Assembly: GCF_051020765.1 (NCBI RefSeq) | Contig: NW_027469084.1 | Span: 868,001-932,000 of the forward strand | DNA length: 64,000 nt | Direction: 5' to 3' | DNA from: Lasioglossum baleicum | Lineage: Eukaryota > Arthropoda > Insecta > Hymenoptera > Halictidae | Part shown: one piece after another, positions 25,350-36,453 of the stretch | How the letters are laid out: every line of letters starts with the position of its first letter | Position numbering within the stretch: position 1 is the first letter of the stretch | Notes under the pieces: generated by a model | The model's input: only the letters and a program-made list of their open reading frames with translations | The model's database searches: none | Told to the model about the DNA's origin: nothing | Position numbers and translations under genes: made by a program

Positions 25350-26162
25350 TTGACGAAACGGCGGTATGCAGGTAATTTAACTTATGCGCATGCATTGCTG
25401 CAACTTGTGCTGTATAATTTAGAATTTTTGTTACCGCGCCATCCGATTATTATACATGTGGAAATACTCGTACACGCTGCATTGTATTTTCTTCCGCACG
25501 CGACAAGGAGGGGACAGAGGCGAGGTCCGGCTAGCGTCTGTCCCCTCCCCCCGTCCCACCCCCCTGGTCGGCCCGCATAAAACTTAAAAATATGATAAAA
25601 TAAACGATAAAATCTATAAATGAAAACGTGTATAGATAAAATAGATCAAATAAAAGTCTATAAATAAATAAATAATAATAAGTAAATAAATACAATGGAC
25701 AAACCACAACAAACACAAGAAGGGGGGGCAAAATAAAGGGGAATAAAAGATAAAGATGAACTTTATAATATAGAATATAAAATATATATAGAATAAAATG
25801 AAATATTATAAAATAAAAGGAGGGGGGTCGACCGGCAGGTCGCATCTTTGTAGAGGGGAGGGATTATTGCTCCACCTCGCCCCCCGCGACCTGCCCACCT
25901 CGGGGGCGCCTTAACGGCCAGCCCCCCATGGCGGCGTTATCACAATCTCGCAGAAGGAGGCAAACGATGCTCTTGACCTCTCGCTGCCGATCATGTGGTC
26001 GACCACGACCGGCAACGAGAGGTCCATCCCAGTAACGCCCCTTAGGTCTCTGCGCGGCGCCGACCACGCAGGACATTCTCCCAGCGTATGCCGCGCATAG
26101 TCCTGGGCCTCCTCGCAGTGGTGGCACTGCGATCCTCCCAGTGCCAGTTATGAACACACAGT
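25350..26162. repeat. Unit 26 (B/b, 813 bp, 150-bp deletion)
   Basis: Deletion join at 25934-25936. Relic 25911-26147 (-), ARHT. Confidence 0.95.
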
Positions 26163-27124
26163 TTCACGAAACGGCGGTATGCAGGTAATGTAACTTATGC
26201 GCATACATTGCTGCAACTTGTGCTGTATAATTTAGAATTTTTGTTACCGCGCCATCCGATTTTTATACATGTGCAAATACTCGTACACACAGCATTGTAT
26301 TTTCTTCCGCACGCGACAAGGAGGGGACAGAGGCGAGTTCCGGCTAGCGTCTGTCCCCTCCCCCCGTCCCACCCCCTGGTCCACCCGCATAAAACTTAAA
26401 AATATGATAAAATAGAAGATAAAATCAATAAATGAAAACGTGTATAGATAAAATAGATCAAATAAAAGTCAATAAATAAACAAATAATAATAAGTAAATA
26501 AATACAATGGACAAACCACAACAAACATAAGAAGGGGGGGCAAAATAAAGGGGAATAAAAGATAAATATGAAATTTATAATATAGAATATAAAATATATA
26601 TAGAATAAAATGAAATATTATAAAATAAATGGGGGGGGGGTCGACCGGCAGGTCGCATCTTTGTAGAGGGGGGGGATTATTGCTCCACCTCGCCCTCCGC
26701 GACCTGCCCACCTCGGGGGCGCCTTAACGGCCAGCCCCCCTTGGCGGCGGTGGAAGTACTAAGTATTCCCACCGCCGCCATTACGTCTGCGGCCCCTTAC
26801 CGGGGGGCCGTCGGCCTCGTCGGGGTTGCCCCGCCGATGCTAGCCTCCTGGCCGAGAGTGGTCGGCTTCCCTCTCCCTCTCCGCTGCCTCCTTCTGCGTT
26901 ATCACAATCTCGCAGAAGGAGGCAAACGCTGCTCTTGACCTCTCGCTGCCGATCATGTGGTCGACCACGACCGACAACGAGAGGTCCATCCCAATAACGC
27001 CCCTTAGGACTCTGCGCGGCGCCGACCACGCAGGACATTCTCCCAGCGTATGCCGCGCAGAGTCCTGGGCCTCCTCGCAGTGGTGGCACTGCGATCCTCC
27101 CAGTGCCAGTTATGAACACACAGT
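26163..27124. repeat. Unit 27 (A/a, 962 bp)
   Basis: Anchor changed to 'gtttcacgaaacgg'. 'aaataaatGGGG' replaces 'aaataaaagga'. Relic 26840-27109 (-) frameshifted, ARHT. Confidence 0.95.
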
Positions 27125-27936
27125 TTGACGAAACGGCGGTATGCAGGTAATTTAACTTATGCGCATGCATTGCTGCAACTTGTGCTGTATAATTTAGAAT
27201 TTTTGTTACCGCGCCATCCGATTATTATACATGTGGAAATACTCGTACACGCTGCATTGTATTTTCTTCCGCACGCGACAAGGAGGGGACAGAGGCGAGG
27301 TCCGGCTAGCGTCTGTCCCCTCCCCCCGTCCCACCCCCCTGGTCGGCCCGCATAAAACTTAAAAATATGATAAAATAAACGATAAAATCTATAAATGAAA
27401 ACGTGTATAGATAAAATAGATCAAATAAAAGTCTATAAATAAATAAATAATAATAAGTAAATAAATACAATGGACAAACCACAACAAACACAAGAAGGGG
27501 GGCAAAATAAAGGGGAATAGAAGATAAAGATGAACTTTATAATATAGAATATAAAATATATATAGAATAAAATGAAATATTATAAAATAAAAGGAGGGGG
27601 GTCGACCGGCAGGTCGCATCTTTGTAGAGGGGAGGGATTATTGCTCCACCTCGCCCCCCGCGACCTGCCCACCTCGGGGGCGCCTTAACGGCCAGCCCCC
27701 CTTGGCGGCGTTATCACAATCTCGCAGAAGGAGGCAAACGCTGCTCTTGACCTCTCGCTGCCGATCATGTGGTCGATCACGACCGGCAACGAGAGGTCCA
27801 TCCCAATAACGCCCCTTAGGTCTCTGCGCGGCGCCGACCACGCAGGACATTCTCCCAGCGTATGCCGCGCAGAGTCCTGGGCCTCCTCGCAGTGGTGGCA
27901 CTATGATACTCTCAGTGCCAGTTATGAACACACAGT
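27125..27936. repeat. Unit 28 (B/b, 812 bp, 150-bp deletion)
   Basis: Deletion join at 27708-27710. Relic 27685-27921 (-), with 'cactatgatac' adding a stop just before the CHHC. Confidence 0.95.
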
Positions 27937-28897
27937 TTGAGGAAACGGCGGTATGCAGGTAATTTAACTTATGCGCATGCATTGCTGCAACTTGTGCTGT
28001 ATAATTTAGAATTTTTGTTACCGCGCTATCCGATTTTTATACATGTGCAAATACTCGTACACGCTGCATTGTATTTTCTTCCGCACGCGACAAGGAGGGG
28101 ACAGAGGCGAGGTCCGGCTAGCGTCTGTCCCCTCCCCCCGTCCCACCCCCTGGTCCACCCGCATAAAACTTAAAAATATGATAAAATAGAAGATAAAATC
28201 AATAAATGAAAACGTGTATAGATAAAATAGATCAAATAAAAGTGTATAAATAAATAAATAATAATAAGTAAATAAATACAATGGACAAACCACAACAAAC
28301 ACAAGAAGGGGGGGCAAAATAAAGGGGAATAAAAGATAAAGACGAACTTTATAATATAGAATATAAAATATATATAGAATAAAATGAAATATTATAAAAT
28401 AAAAGGAGGGGGGTCGACCGGCAGGTCGCATCTTTGTAGAGGGGAGGGATTATTGCTCCACCTCGCCCCCCGCGACCTGCCCACCTCGGGGGCGCCTTAA
28501 CGGCCAGCCCCGCTTGGCGGCGGTGGAAGTACTAAGTAGTACCACCGCCGCCATTACGTCTGCAGCCCCATACCGGGAGGCCGTCGGCCTCGTCGGGGTT
28601 GCCCCGACGATGCTAGCCTCCTGGCCGAGAGTGGTCGGCTTCCCTCTCCCTCTCCGCTGCCTCCTTCTGCGTTATCACAATCTCGCAGAAGGAGGCAAAC
28701 GCTGCTCTTGACCTCTCACTGCCGATCATGTGGTCGACCGCGACCGACAACGAGAGGTCCATCCCAATAACGCCCCTTAGGACTCTGCGCGGCGCCGACC
28801 ACGCAGGACATTCTCCCAGCGTATGCCGCGCAGAGTCCTGGGCCTCCTCGCAGTGGTGGCACTGCGATCCTCCCAGTGCCAGTTATGAACACACAGT
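27937..28897. repeat. Unit 29 (A/b, 961 bp)
   Basis: 'cgctatccg' variant, as unit 24. Relic 28613-28882 (-) frameshifted, ARHT. Confidence 0.95.
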
Positions 28898-29862
28898 TTG
28901 ACGAAACGGCGGTATGCAGGTAATTTAACTTATGCGCATGCATTGCTGCAACTTGTGCTGTATAATTTAGAATTTTTGTTACCGCGCCATCCGATTATTA
29001 TACATGTGGAAATACTCGTACACGCTGCATTGTATTTTCTTCTGCACGCGACAAGGAGGGGACAGAGGAGAGGTCCGGCTAGCGTCTGTCCCATCCCCCC
29101 GTCCCACCCCCCTGGTCGACCCGCATAAATCTTGAAAATATGATAAAATAAACGATAAAATCTATAAATGAAAACGTGTATAGATAAAATAGATCAAATA
29201 AAAGTCTATAAATAAATAAATAATAATAAGTAAATAAATACAATGGACAAACCACAACAAACACAAGAAGGGGGGGGGGCAAAATAAAGGGGAATAAAAT
29301 CTAAAGATGAACTTTATAATATAGAATATAAAATATATATAGAATAAAATGAAATATTATAAAATAAAAGGAGGGGGGTCGACCGGCAGGTCGCATCTTT
29401 GTAGAGGGGAGGGATTATTGCTCCACCTCGCCCCCCGCGACCTGCCCACCTCGGGGGCGCCTTAACGGCCAGCCCCCCTTGGCGGCGGTGGAAGTACTAA
29501 GTATTCCCACCGCCGCCATTACGTCTGCGGCCCCTTACCGGGGGGCCGTCGGCCTCGTCGGGGTTGCCCCGCCGATGCTAGCCTCCTGGCCGAGAGTGGT
29601 CGGCTTGCCTCTCCCTCTCCGCTGCCTCCTTCTGCGTTATCACAATCTCGCAGAAGGAGGCAAACGCTGCTCTTGACCTCTCGCTGCCGATCATGTGGTC
29701 GACCACGACCGACAACGAGAGGTCCGTCCCAATAACGCCCCTTAGGTCTTTGCGCGGCGCCGACCACGCTGGACATTCTTCCAGCGTATGCCACTCAGAG
29801 TCCTGGGCCTCCTCGCAGTGGTGGCACTGCGATCCTCCCAGTGCCAGTTATGAACACACAGT
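28898..29862. repeat. Unit 30 (B/b, 965 bp)
   Basis: Long G run (10) in the AT tract. Relic 29578-29847 (-) frameshifted, WHTLEECPAW, so the right end is A-like. Confidence 0.95.
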
Positions 29863-30089
29863 TTGGGGAAACGGCGGTATGCAGGTAATTTAACTTATGC
29901 GCATGCATTACTGCAACTTGTGCTGTATAATTTAGAATTTTTGTTACCGCGCCATCCGATTTTTATACATGTGCAAATACTCGTACACGCTGCATTGTAT
30001 TTTCTCCCGCACGCGACAAGGAGGGAACAGAGGCGAGGTCCGGCTAGCGTCTGTCCCCTCCCCCCGTCCCACCCCCCTGGTCGGCCCGC
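29863..30089. other. Segment U of the unit (reference copy, unit 31), function unknown
   Basis: This is the first ~227 bp of the unit. It contains the short palindrome ATGCGCAT, a run 'gtataatttagaattttt', and a C-rich 3' end. Short open frames cross it on both strands, but they carry no recognisable domain and merge into low-complexity sequence. I do not recognise its origin. It could be a further part of the retrotransposon or the sequence the element inserted into. The same segment is present in every unit except the fragment at 7664-8304. Confidence 0.6.
30055..30077 (-). other. G-quadruplex motif (reference copy)
   Basis: On the - strand the C-rich end of segment U reads G6-T-G3-AC-G6-A-G4, which satisfies the canonical four-run, short-loop quadruplex rule. 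The B-type variant (G6-T-G3-AC-G6-AT-G3) and the variants with an altered third run also satisfy it. C-type units have lost about 13 bp here and keep only two G runs. The motif directly abuts the AT-rich segment. Folding in the cell is inference. Confidence 0.75.
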
Positions 30090-30332
30090 ATAAAACTTAA
30101 AAATATGTTAAAATAAACGATAAAATCATTAAATGAAAACGTGTATAGATAAAATAGATAAAATAAAAGTCAATAAATAAATTAATAATAATAAGTAAAT
30201 AAATACAATGGACAAACCACAACAAACATAAGAAGGGGGGGGCAAAATAAAGGGGTATAAAAGATAAAGATGAAATTTATAATATAGAATATGAAATATA
30301 TATAGAATAAAATGAAATATTATAAAATAAAA
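30090..30332. repeat. AT-rich, A-skewed segment with microsatellite (reference copy)
   Basis: About 243 bp, overwhelmingly A and T, with A on the + strand. It holds a (AATA)n/(AAT)n-like stretch, repeated 'gataaaata' words and one poly-G run inside 'gaaG(n)caaaa'. The poly-G run ranges from about 5 to 12 between units. Such sequence is easily unwound and could act as a scaffold-attachment or origin-like element, but nothing specific shows that. Long - strand open frames through it are low-complexity (Phe/Tyr/Ile-rich) and are not considered coding. Confidence 0.85.
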
Positions 30333-30347
30333 GGAGGGGGGTCGACC

Positions 30348-30413
30348 GGCAGGTCGCATCTTTGTAGAGGGGGGGAGGGGATTATTGCTCCACCTCGCCC
30401 GCCGCGACCTGCC
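30348..30413. repeat. 10-bp inverted repeat with ~46-nt loop (reference copy)
   Basis: GGCAGGTCGC (30348-30357) pairs exactly with GCGACCTGCC (30404-30413). The loop carries the G-rich run and a C-rich run, both of which vary in length between units. It is present in essentially all units, including the 150-bp-deletion ones. Confidence 0.75.
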
Positions 30414-30446
30414 CACCTCGGGGGCGCCTTAACAGCCAGCCCCCCT

Positions 30447-30485
30447 TGGCGGCGGTGGAAGTACTATGTATTCCCACCGCCGCCA
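30447..30485. repeat. 12-bp perfect inverted repeat, 15-nt loop (reference copy)
   Basis: The left arm TGGCGGCGGTGG (30447-30458) and the right arm CCACCGCCGCCA (30474-30485) are exact reverse complements around a 15-nt loop containing AGTACT. The right arm ends next to the relic's stop codon. The arms are unchanged in nearly all full-length units, while the loop varies (aagtatt, tatgtatt, agtagtc, agtagta, and a ScaI-destroying 'gtccta' form). It is missing from the 150-bp-deletion units. Confidence 0.85.
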
Positions 30486-30815
30486 TTACGTCTGCGGCCC
30501 CTTACCGGGGGGCCGTCGGCCTCGTCGGGGTTGCCCCGCCGATGCTAGCCTCCTGGCGGAGAGGGGGTCGGCTTCCCTCTCCCTCTCCGCTGCTTCCTTC
30601 TGCGTTATCACAATCTCGCAGAAGGAGGCAAACGCTGCGCTTGACCTCCCGCTGCCGATCATGTGGTCGACCACGACCGGCAACGAGAGGTCCATCCCAA
30701 TAACGCCCCTTAGGACTCTGCGCGGCGCCGACCACGCAGGACATTCTCCCAGCGTATGCCACTCAGAGTCCTGGGCCTCCTCGCAGTGGTGGCACTGCGA
30801 TCCTCCCAATGCCAG
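30486..30815 (-). pseudogene. R1-clade non-LTR retrotransposon ORF2, C-terminal relic (reference copy, intact frame)
   Basis: The - strand frame is open for 109 codons between an in-frame TAA just upstream (30816-30818) and a TAA at its end. Numbering from the first open codon, Cys8-X2-Cys11-X8-His20-X4-Cys25 forms the CCHC knuckle that follows the reverse transcriptase in R1-type ORF2 proteins. It continues as CPAW, an IGMDLSLPVVV stretch, GSGRS (GSERS in most copies), AFASFCE, KEAAERERE and a basic Arg/Pro tail. R1 ORF2 proteins run to about 1,000 residues, so only the last tenth remains: no endonuclease or polymerase domain. The start codon is not meaningful, because the segment is a truncated relic. 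Family assignment is from recognition of the motif order, not from a search. Confidence 0.75.
30663..30674. other. 12-bp perfect palindrome GTGGTCGACCAC (reference copy)
   Basis: This is a perfect dyad containing a SalI site, inside the relic coding region. Several units of the right half carry GTGGTCCACCAC, which removes the site and the symmetry. This makes it a convenient type marker. Confidence 0.8.
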
Positions 30816-30830
30816 TTATGAACACACAGT

Positions 30831-31794
30831 TTGAGGAAACGGCGGTATGCAGGTAATTTAACTTATGCGCATGCATTGCTGCAACTTGTGCTGTATAATT
30901 TAGAATTTTTGTTACCGCGCCATCCGATTTTTATACATGTGCAAATACTCGTACACGCTGCATTGTATTTTCTTCCGCACGCGACAAGGAGGGGACAGAG
31001 GCGAGGTCCGGCTAGCGTCTGTCCCCTCCACCCGCCCCACCCCCCTGGTCGGCCCGCATAAAACTTAAAAATATGATAAAATAGAAGATAAAATCAATAA
31101 ATGAAAACGTGTATAGATAAAATAGATCAAATAAAAGTCTATAAATAAATAAATAATAATAAGTAAATAAATACAATGGACAAACCACAACAAACACAAG
31201 AAGAGGGGGGCAAAATAAAGGGGAACAAAAGATAAAGATGAACTTTATAATATAGAATATAAAATATATATAGAATAAAATGAAATATTATAAAATAAAA
31301 GGAGGGGGGTCGACCGGCAGGTCGCATCTTTGTAGAGGGGAGGGATTATTGCTCCACCTCGCCCAACGCGACCTGCCCACCTCGGGGGCGCCTTAACGGC
31401 CAGCCCCCCTTGGCGGCGGTGGAAGTACTAAGTAGTCCCACCGCCGCCATTACGTCTGCAGCCCCTTACCGGGAGGCCGTAGGCCTCGTCGGGGTTGCCC
31501 CGCCGATGCTAGCCTCCTGGCGGAGAGGGGGTCGGCTTCCCTCTCCCTCTCCGCTGCCTCCTTCTGCGTTATCACAATCTCGCAGAAGGAGGCAAACGCT
31601 GCTCTTGACCTCTCGCTGCCGATCATGTGGTCGACCACGACCGGCAACGAGAGGTCCATCCCAATAACGCCCCTTAGGACTCCGCGCGGCACCGACCACG
31701 CACGACATTCTCCCAGCGTAAGCCGCGCAGAGTCCTGGGCCTCCTCGCAGTGGTGGCACTGCGATCCTCCCAGTGCCAGTTATGAACACACAGT
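30831..31794. repeat. Unit 32 (A/b, 964 bp)
   Basis: Relic 31450-31779 (-) intact length, RLTL. 'cgcccaacgcg' and 'gtaggcctcg' are shared with unit 33. Confidence 0.95.
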
Positions 31795-32758
31795 TTGACG
31801 AAACGGCGGTATGCAGGTAATTTAACTTATGCGCATGCATTGCTGCAACTTGTGCTGTATAACTTAGAATTTTTGTTACCGCGCCATCCGATTATTATAC
31901 ATGTGGAAATACTCGTACACGCTGCATTGTATTTTCTTCCGCACGCGACAAGGAGGGGACAGAGGCGAGGTCCGGCTAGCGTCTGTCCCATCCCCCCGTC
32001 CCACCCCCCTGGTCGACCCGCATAAATCTTGAAAATATGATAAAATAAACGATAAAATCTATAAATGAAAACGTGTATAGATAAAATAGATCAAATAAAA
32101 GTCTATAAATAAATAAATAATAATAAGTAAATAAATACAATGGACAAACCACAACAAACACAAGAAGAGGGGGGCAAAATAAAGGGGAACAAAAGATAAA
32201 GATGAACTTTATAATATAGAATATAAAATATATATAGAATAAAATGAAATATTATAAAATAAAAGGAGGGGGGTCGACCGGCAGGTCGCATCTTTGTAGA
32301 GGGGAGGGATTATTGCTCCACCTCGCCCAACGCGACCTGCCCACCTCGGGGGCGCCTTAACGGCCAGCCCCCCTTGGCGGCGGTGGAAGTACTAAGTAGT
32401 CCCACCGCCGCCATTACGTCTGCTGCCCCTTACCGGGAGGCCGTAGGCCTCGTCGGGGTTGCCCCGCCGATGCTAGCCTCCTGGCGGAGAGGGGGTCGGC
32501 TTCCCTCTCCCTCTCCGCTGCCTCCTTCTGCGTTATCACAATCTCGCAGAAGGAGGCAAACGCTGCTCTTGACCTCTCGCTGCCGATCATGTGGTCGACC
32601 ACGACCGGCAACGAGAGGTCCATCCCAATAACGCCCCTTAGGACTCCGCGCGGCACCGACCACGCACGACATTCTCCCAGCGTAAGCCGCGCAGAGTCCT
32701 GGGCCTCCTCGCAGTGGTGGCACTGCGATCCTCCCAGTGCCAGTTATGAACACACAGT
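31795..32758. repeat. Unit 33 (B/b, 964 bp)
   Basis: Relic 32414-32743 (-) intact length, RLTL. The AT tract and right half match unit 32. Confidence 0.95.
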
Positions 32759-33571
32759 TTGACGAAACGGCGGTATGCAGGTAATTTAACTTATGCGCAT
32801 GCATTGCTGCAACTTGTGCTGTATAATTTAGAATTTTTGTTACCGCGCCATCCGATTATTATACATGTGGAAATACTCGTACACGCTGCATTGTATTTTC
32901 TTCCGCACGCGACAAGGAGGGGACAGAGGCGAGGTCCGGCTAGCGTCTGTCCCATCCCCCCGTCCCACCCCCCTGGTCGACCCGCATAAATCTTGAAAAT
33001 ATGATAAAATAAACGATAAAATCTATAAATGAAAACGTGTATAGATAAAATAGATCAAATAAAAGTCTATAAATAAATAAATAATAATAAGTAAATAAAT
33101 ACAATGGACAAACCACAACAAACACAAGAAGGGGGGGCAAAATAAAGGGGAATAAAAGATAAAGACGAACTTTATAATATAGAATATAAAATATATATAG
33201 AATAAAATGAAATATTATAAAATAAAAGGAGGGGGGTCGACCGGCAGGTCGCATCTTTGTAGAGGGGAGGGATTATTGCTCCACCTCGCCCCCCGCGACC
33301 TGCCCACCTCGGGGGCGCCTTAACGGCCAGCCCCCCTTGGCGGCGTTATCACAATCTCGCAGAAGGAGGCAAACGCTGCTCTTGACCTCTCGCTGCCGAT
33401 CATGTGGTCGACCACGACCGGCAACGAGAGGTCCATCCCAATAACGCCCCTTAGGACTCCGCGCGGCACCGACCACGCACGACATTCTCCCAGCGTAAGC
33501 CGCGCAGAGTCCTGGGCCTCCTCGCAGTGGTGGCACTGCGATCCTCCCAGTGCCAGTTATGAACACACAGT
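32759..33571. repeat. Unit 34 (B/b, 813 bp, 150-bp deletion)
   Basis: Deletion join at 33343-33345. Relic 33320-33556 (-), RLTL. Confidence 0.95.
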
Positions 33572-34532
33572 TTGAGGAAACGGCGGTATGCAGGTAATTT
33601 AACTTATGCGCATGCATTGCTGCAACTTGTGCTGTATAATTTAGAATTTTTGTTACCGCGCTATCCGATTTTTATACATGTGCAAATACTCGTACACGCT
33701 GCATTGTATTTTCTTCCGCACGCGACAAGGAGGGGACAGAGGCGAGGTCCGGCTAGCGTCTGTCCCCTCCCCCCGTCCCACCCCCTGGTCCACCCGCATA
33801 AAACTTAAAAATATGATAAAATAGAAGATAAAATCAATAAATGAAAACGTGTATAGATAAAATAGATCAAATAAAAGTCTATAAATAAATAAATAATAAT
33901 AAGTAAATAAATACAATGGTCAAACCACAACAAACACAAGAAGGGGGGGCAAAATAAAGGGGAATAAAAGATAAAGACGAACTTTATAATATAGAATATA
34001 AAATATATATAGAATAAAATGAAATATTATAAAATAAAAGGAGGGGGGTCGACCGGCAGGTCGCATCTTTGTAGAGGGGAGGGATTATTGCTCCACCTCG
34101 CCCCCCGCGACCTGCCCACCACGGGGGCGCCTTAACGGCCAGCCCCCCTTGGCGGCGGTGGAAGTACTAAGTAGTACCACCGCCGCCATTACGTCTGCAG
34201 CCCCTTACCGGGAGGCCGTCGGCCTCGTCGGGGTTGCCCCGACGATGCTAGCCTCCTGGCCGAGAGTGGTCGGCTTCCCTCTCCCTCTCCGCTGCCTCCT
34301 TCTGCGGTATCACAATCTCGCAGAAGGAGGCAAACGCTGCTCTTGACCTCTCACTGCCGATCATGTGGTCGACCGCGACCGACAACGAGAGGTCCATCCC
34401 AATAACGCCCCTTAGGACTCTGCGCGGCGCCGACCACGTAGGACATTCTCCCAGCGTATGCCGCGCAGAGTCCTGGGCCTCCTCGCAGTGGTGGCACTGC
34501 GATCCTCCCAGTGCCAGTTATGAACACACAGT
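33572..34532. repeat. Unit 35 (A/b, 961 bp)
   Basis: 'cgctatccg' variant, as units 24 and 29. Relic 34248-34517 (-) frameshifted, ARHT. Confidence 0.95.
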
Positions 34533-35494
34533 TTGACGAAACGGCGGTATGCAGGTAATTTAACTTATGCGCATGCATTGCTGCAACTTGTGCTGTATAA
34601 TTTAGAATTTTTGTTACCGCGCCATCCGATTATTATACATGTGGAAATACTCGTACACGCTGCATTGTATTTTCTTCGCACGCGACAAGGAGGGGACAGA
34701 GGCGAGGTCCGGCTAGCGTCTGTCCCATCCCCCCGTCCCACCCCCCTGGTCGACCCGCATAAATCTTGAAAATATGATAAAATAAACGATAAAATCTATA
34801 AATGAAAACGTGTATAGATAAAATAGATCAAATAAAAGTCTATAAATAAATAAATAATAATAAGTAAATAAATACAATGGACAAACCACAACAAACACAA
34901 GAAGAGGGGGCAAAATAAAGGGGAATAAAAGATAAAGACGAACTTTATAATATAGAATATAAAATATATATAGAATAAAATGAAATATTATAAAATAAAA
35001 GGAGGGGGGTCGACCGGCAGGTCGCATCTTTGTAGAGGGGAGGGATTATTGCTCCATCTCGCCCCCCGCGACCTGCCCACCTCGGGGGCGCCTTAACGGC
35101 CAGCCCCCCTTGGCGGCGGTGGAAGTACTAAGTAGTCCCACCGCCGCCATTACGTCTGCAGCCCCTTACCGGGAGGCCGTCGGCCTCGTCGGGGTTGCCC
35201 CGCCGATGCTAGCCTCCTGGCGGAGAGGGGGTCGGCTTCCCTCTCCCTCTCCGCTGCCTACTTCTGCGTTATCACAATCTCGCAGAAGGAGGCAAACGCT
35301 GCTCTTGACCTCTCGCTGCCGATCATGTGGTCGACCACGACCGGCAACGAGAGGTCCATCCCAATAACGCCCCTTAGGACTCCGCGCGGCACCGACCACG
35401 CACGACATTCTCCCAGCGTAAGCCGCGCAGAGTCCTGGGCCTCCTCGCAGTGGTGGCACTGCGATCCTCCCAGTGCCAGTTATGAACACACAGT
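34533..35494. repeat. Unit 36 (B/b, 962 bp)
   Basis: Relic 35150-35479 (-) with TAG at codon 74, RLTL. 'ctccatctcg' variant. One C lost in 'ttcttcgcacg'. Confidence 0.95.
35150..35479 (-). pseudogene. R1 relic with in-frame TAG nonsense codon
   Basis: The 13-base form is present, so the frame has no shift. However, 'gcctacttctgcg' puts a TAG at 35258-35260 (codon 74), right after ITQK. The knuckle is also the RLTL form. Unit 38 repeats the same nonsense codon at 37180-37182. Confidence 0.75.
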
Positions 35495-36453
35495 TTGACG
35501 AAACGGCGGTATGCAGGTAATTTAACTTATGCGCATGCATTGCTGCAACTTGTGCTGTATAATTTAGAATTTTTGTTACCGCGCCATCCGATTTTTATAC
35601 ATGTGCAAATACTCGTACACGCTGCATTGTATTTTCTTCCGCACGCTACAAGGAGGGAACAGAGGCGAGGTCCGGCTAGCGTCTGTCCCCTCCCCCCGTC
35701 CCACCCCCCTGGTCGGCCCGCATAAAACTTAAATATATGATAAAATAGAAGATAAAATCAATAAATGAAAACGTGTATAGATAAAATAGAAGTCAATAAA
35801 TAAATAAATAATAATAAGTAAATAAATACAATGGACAAACCACAACAAACATAAGAAGAGGGGGGCAAAATAAAGGGGAATAAAAGATAAAGATGAAATT
35901 TATAATATAGAATATGAAATATATATAGAATAAAATGAAATATTATAAAATAAAAGGAGGGGGGTCGACCGGCAGGTCGCATCTTTGTAGAGGGGGGGAG
36001 GGGATCATTGCTCCACCTCGCCCGCCGCGACCTGCCCACCTCGGGGGCGCCTTAACAGCCAGCCCCCCTTGGCGGCGGTGGAAGTACTATGTATTCCCAC
36101 CGCCGCCATTACGTCTGCGGCCCCTTACCGGGGGGCCGTCGGCCTCGTCGGGGTTGCCCCGCCGATGCTAGCCTCCTGGCGGAGAGGGGGTCGGCTTCCC
36201 TCTCCCTCTCCGCTGCTTCCTTCTGCGTTATCACAATCTCGCAGAAGGAGGCAAACGCTGCTCTTGACCTCTCGCTGCCGATCATGTGGTCGACCACGAC
36301 CGGCAACGAGAGGTCCATCCCAATAACGCCCCTTAGGACTCTGCGCGGCGCCGACCACGCAGGACATTCTCCCAGCGTATGCCACTCAGAGTCCTGGGCC
36401 TCCTCGCAGTGGTGGCACTGCGATCCTCCCAGTGCCAGTTATGAACACACAGT
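35495..36453. repeat. Unit 37 (A/a, 959 bp)
   Basis: Relic 36109-36438 (-) intact, WHT. 'ggggatcattg' variant shared with unit 39. Confidence 0.95.

Larger units (their letters stand above)
24387..27936. repeat. Dimer higher-order repeat (~1,775 bp x2)
   Basis: An A/a unit followed by a B/b 150-bp-deletion unit occurs twice (units 25-26 and 27-28). Both A/a members carry 'aaacaaataat'. Confidence 0.85.
30333..30485 (-). other. GC-rich segment, probable 3' UTR of the R1-like relic (reference copy)
   Basis: About 153 bp of GC-rich DNA lies directly downstream (on the - strand) of the relic's stop codon, so it is likely its 3' UTR. It contains two inverted repeats that are annotated separately. 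The join to the AT-rich segment at GGAGGGGGG is sharp in composition. Whether it is the original 3' end of the element or a fusion point is not known. Confidence 0.55.
29863..30830. repeat. Unit 31 (A/a, 968 bp), reference copy
   Basis: Relic 30486-30815 (-) intact, WHT. The sub-segments of this copy are annotated separately as the template for all units. Confidence 0.95.

Noticed and set aside
29924..29940. TATA-like promoter in 'gctgtataatttag'
   Set aside because: A single AT-rich word in a mixed segment, with no other promoter element and no gene placed to use it.
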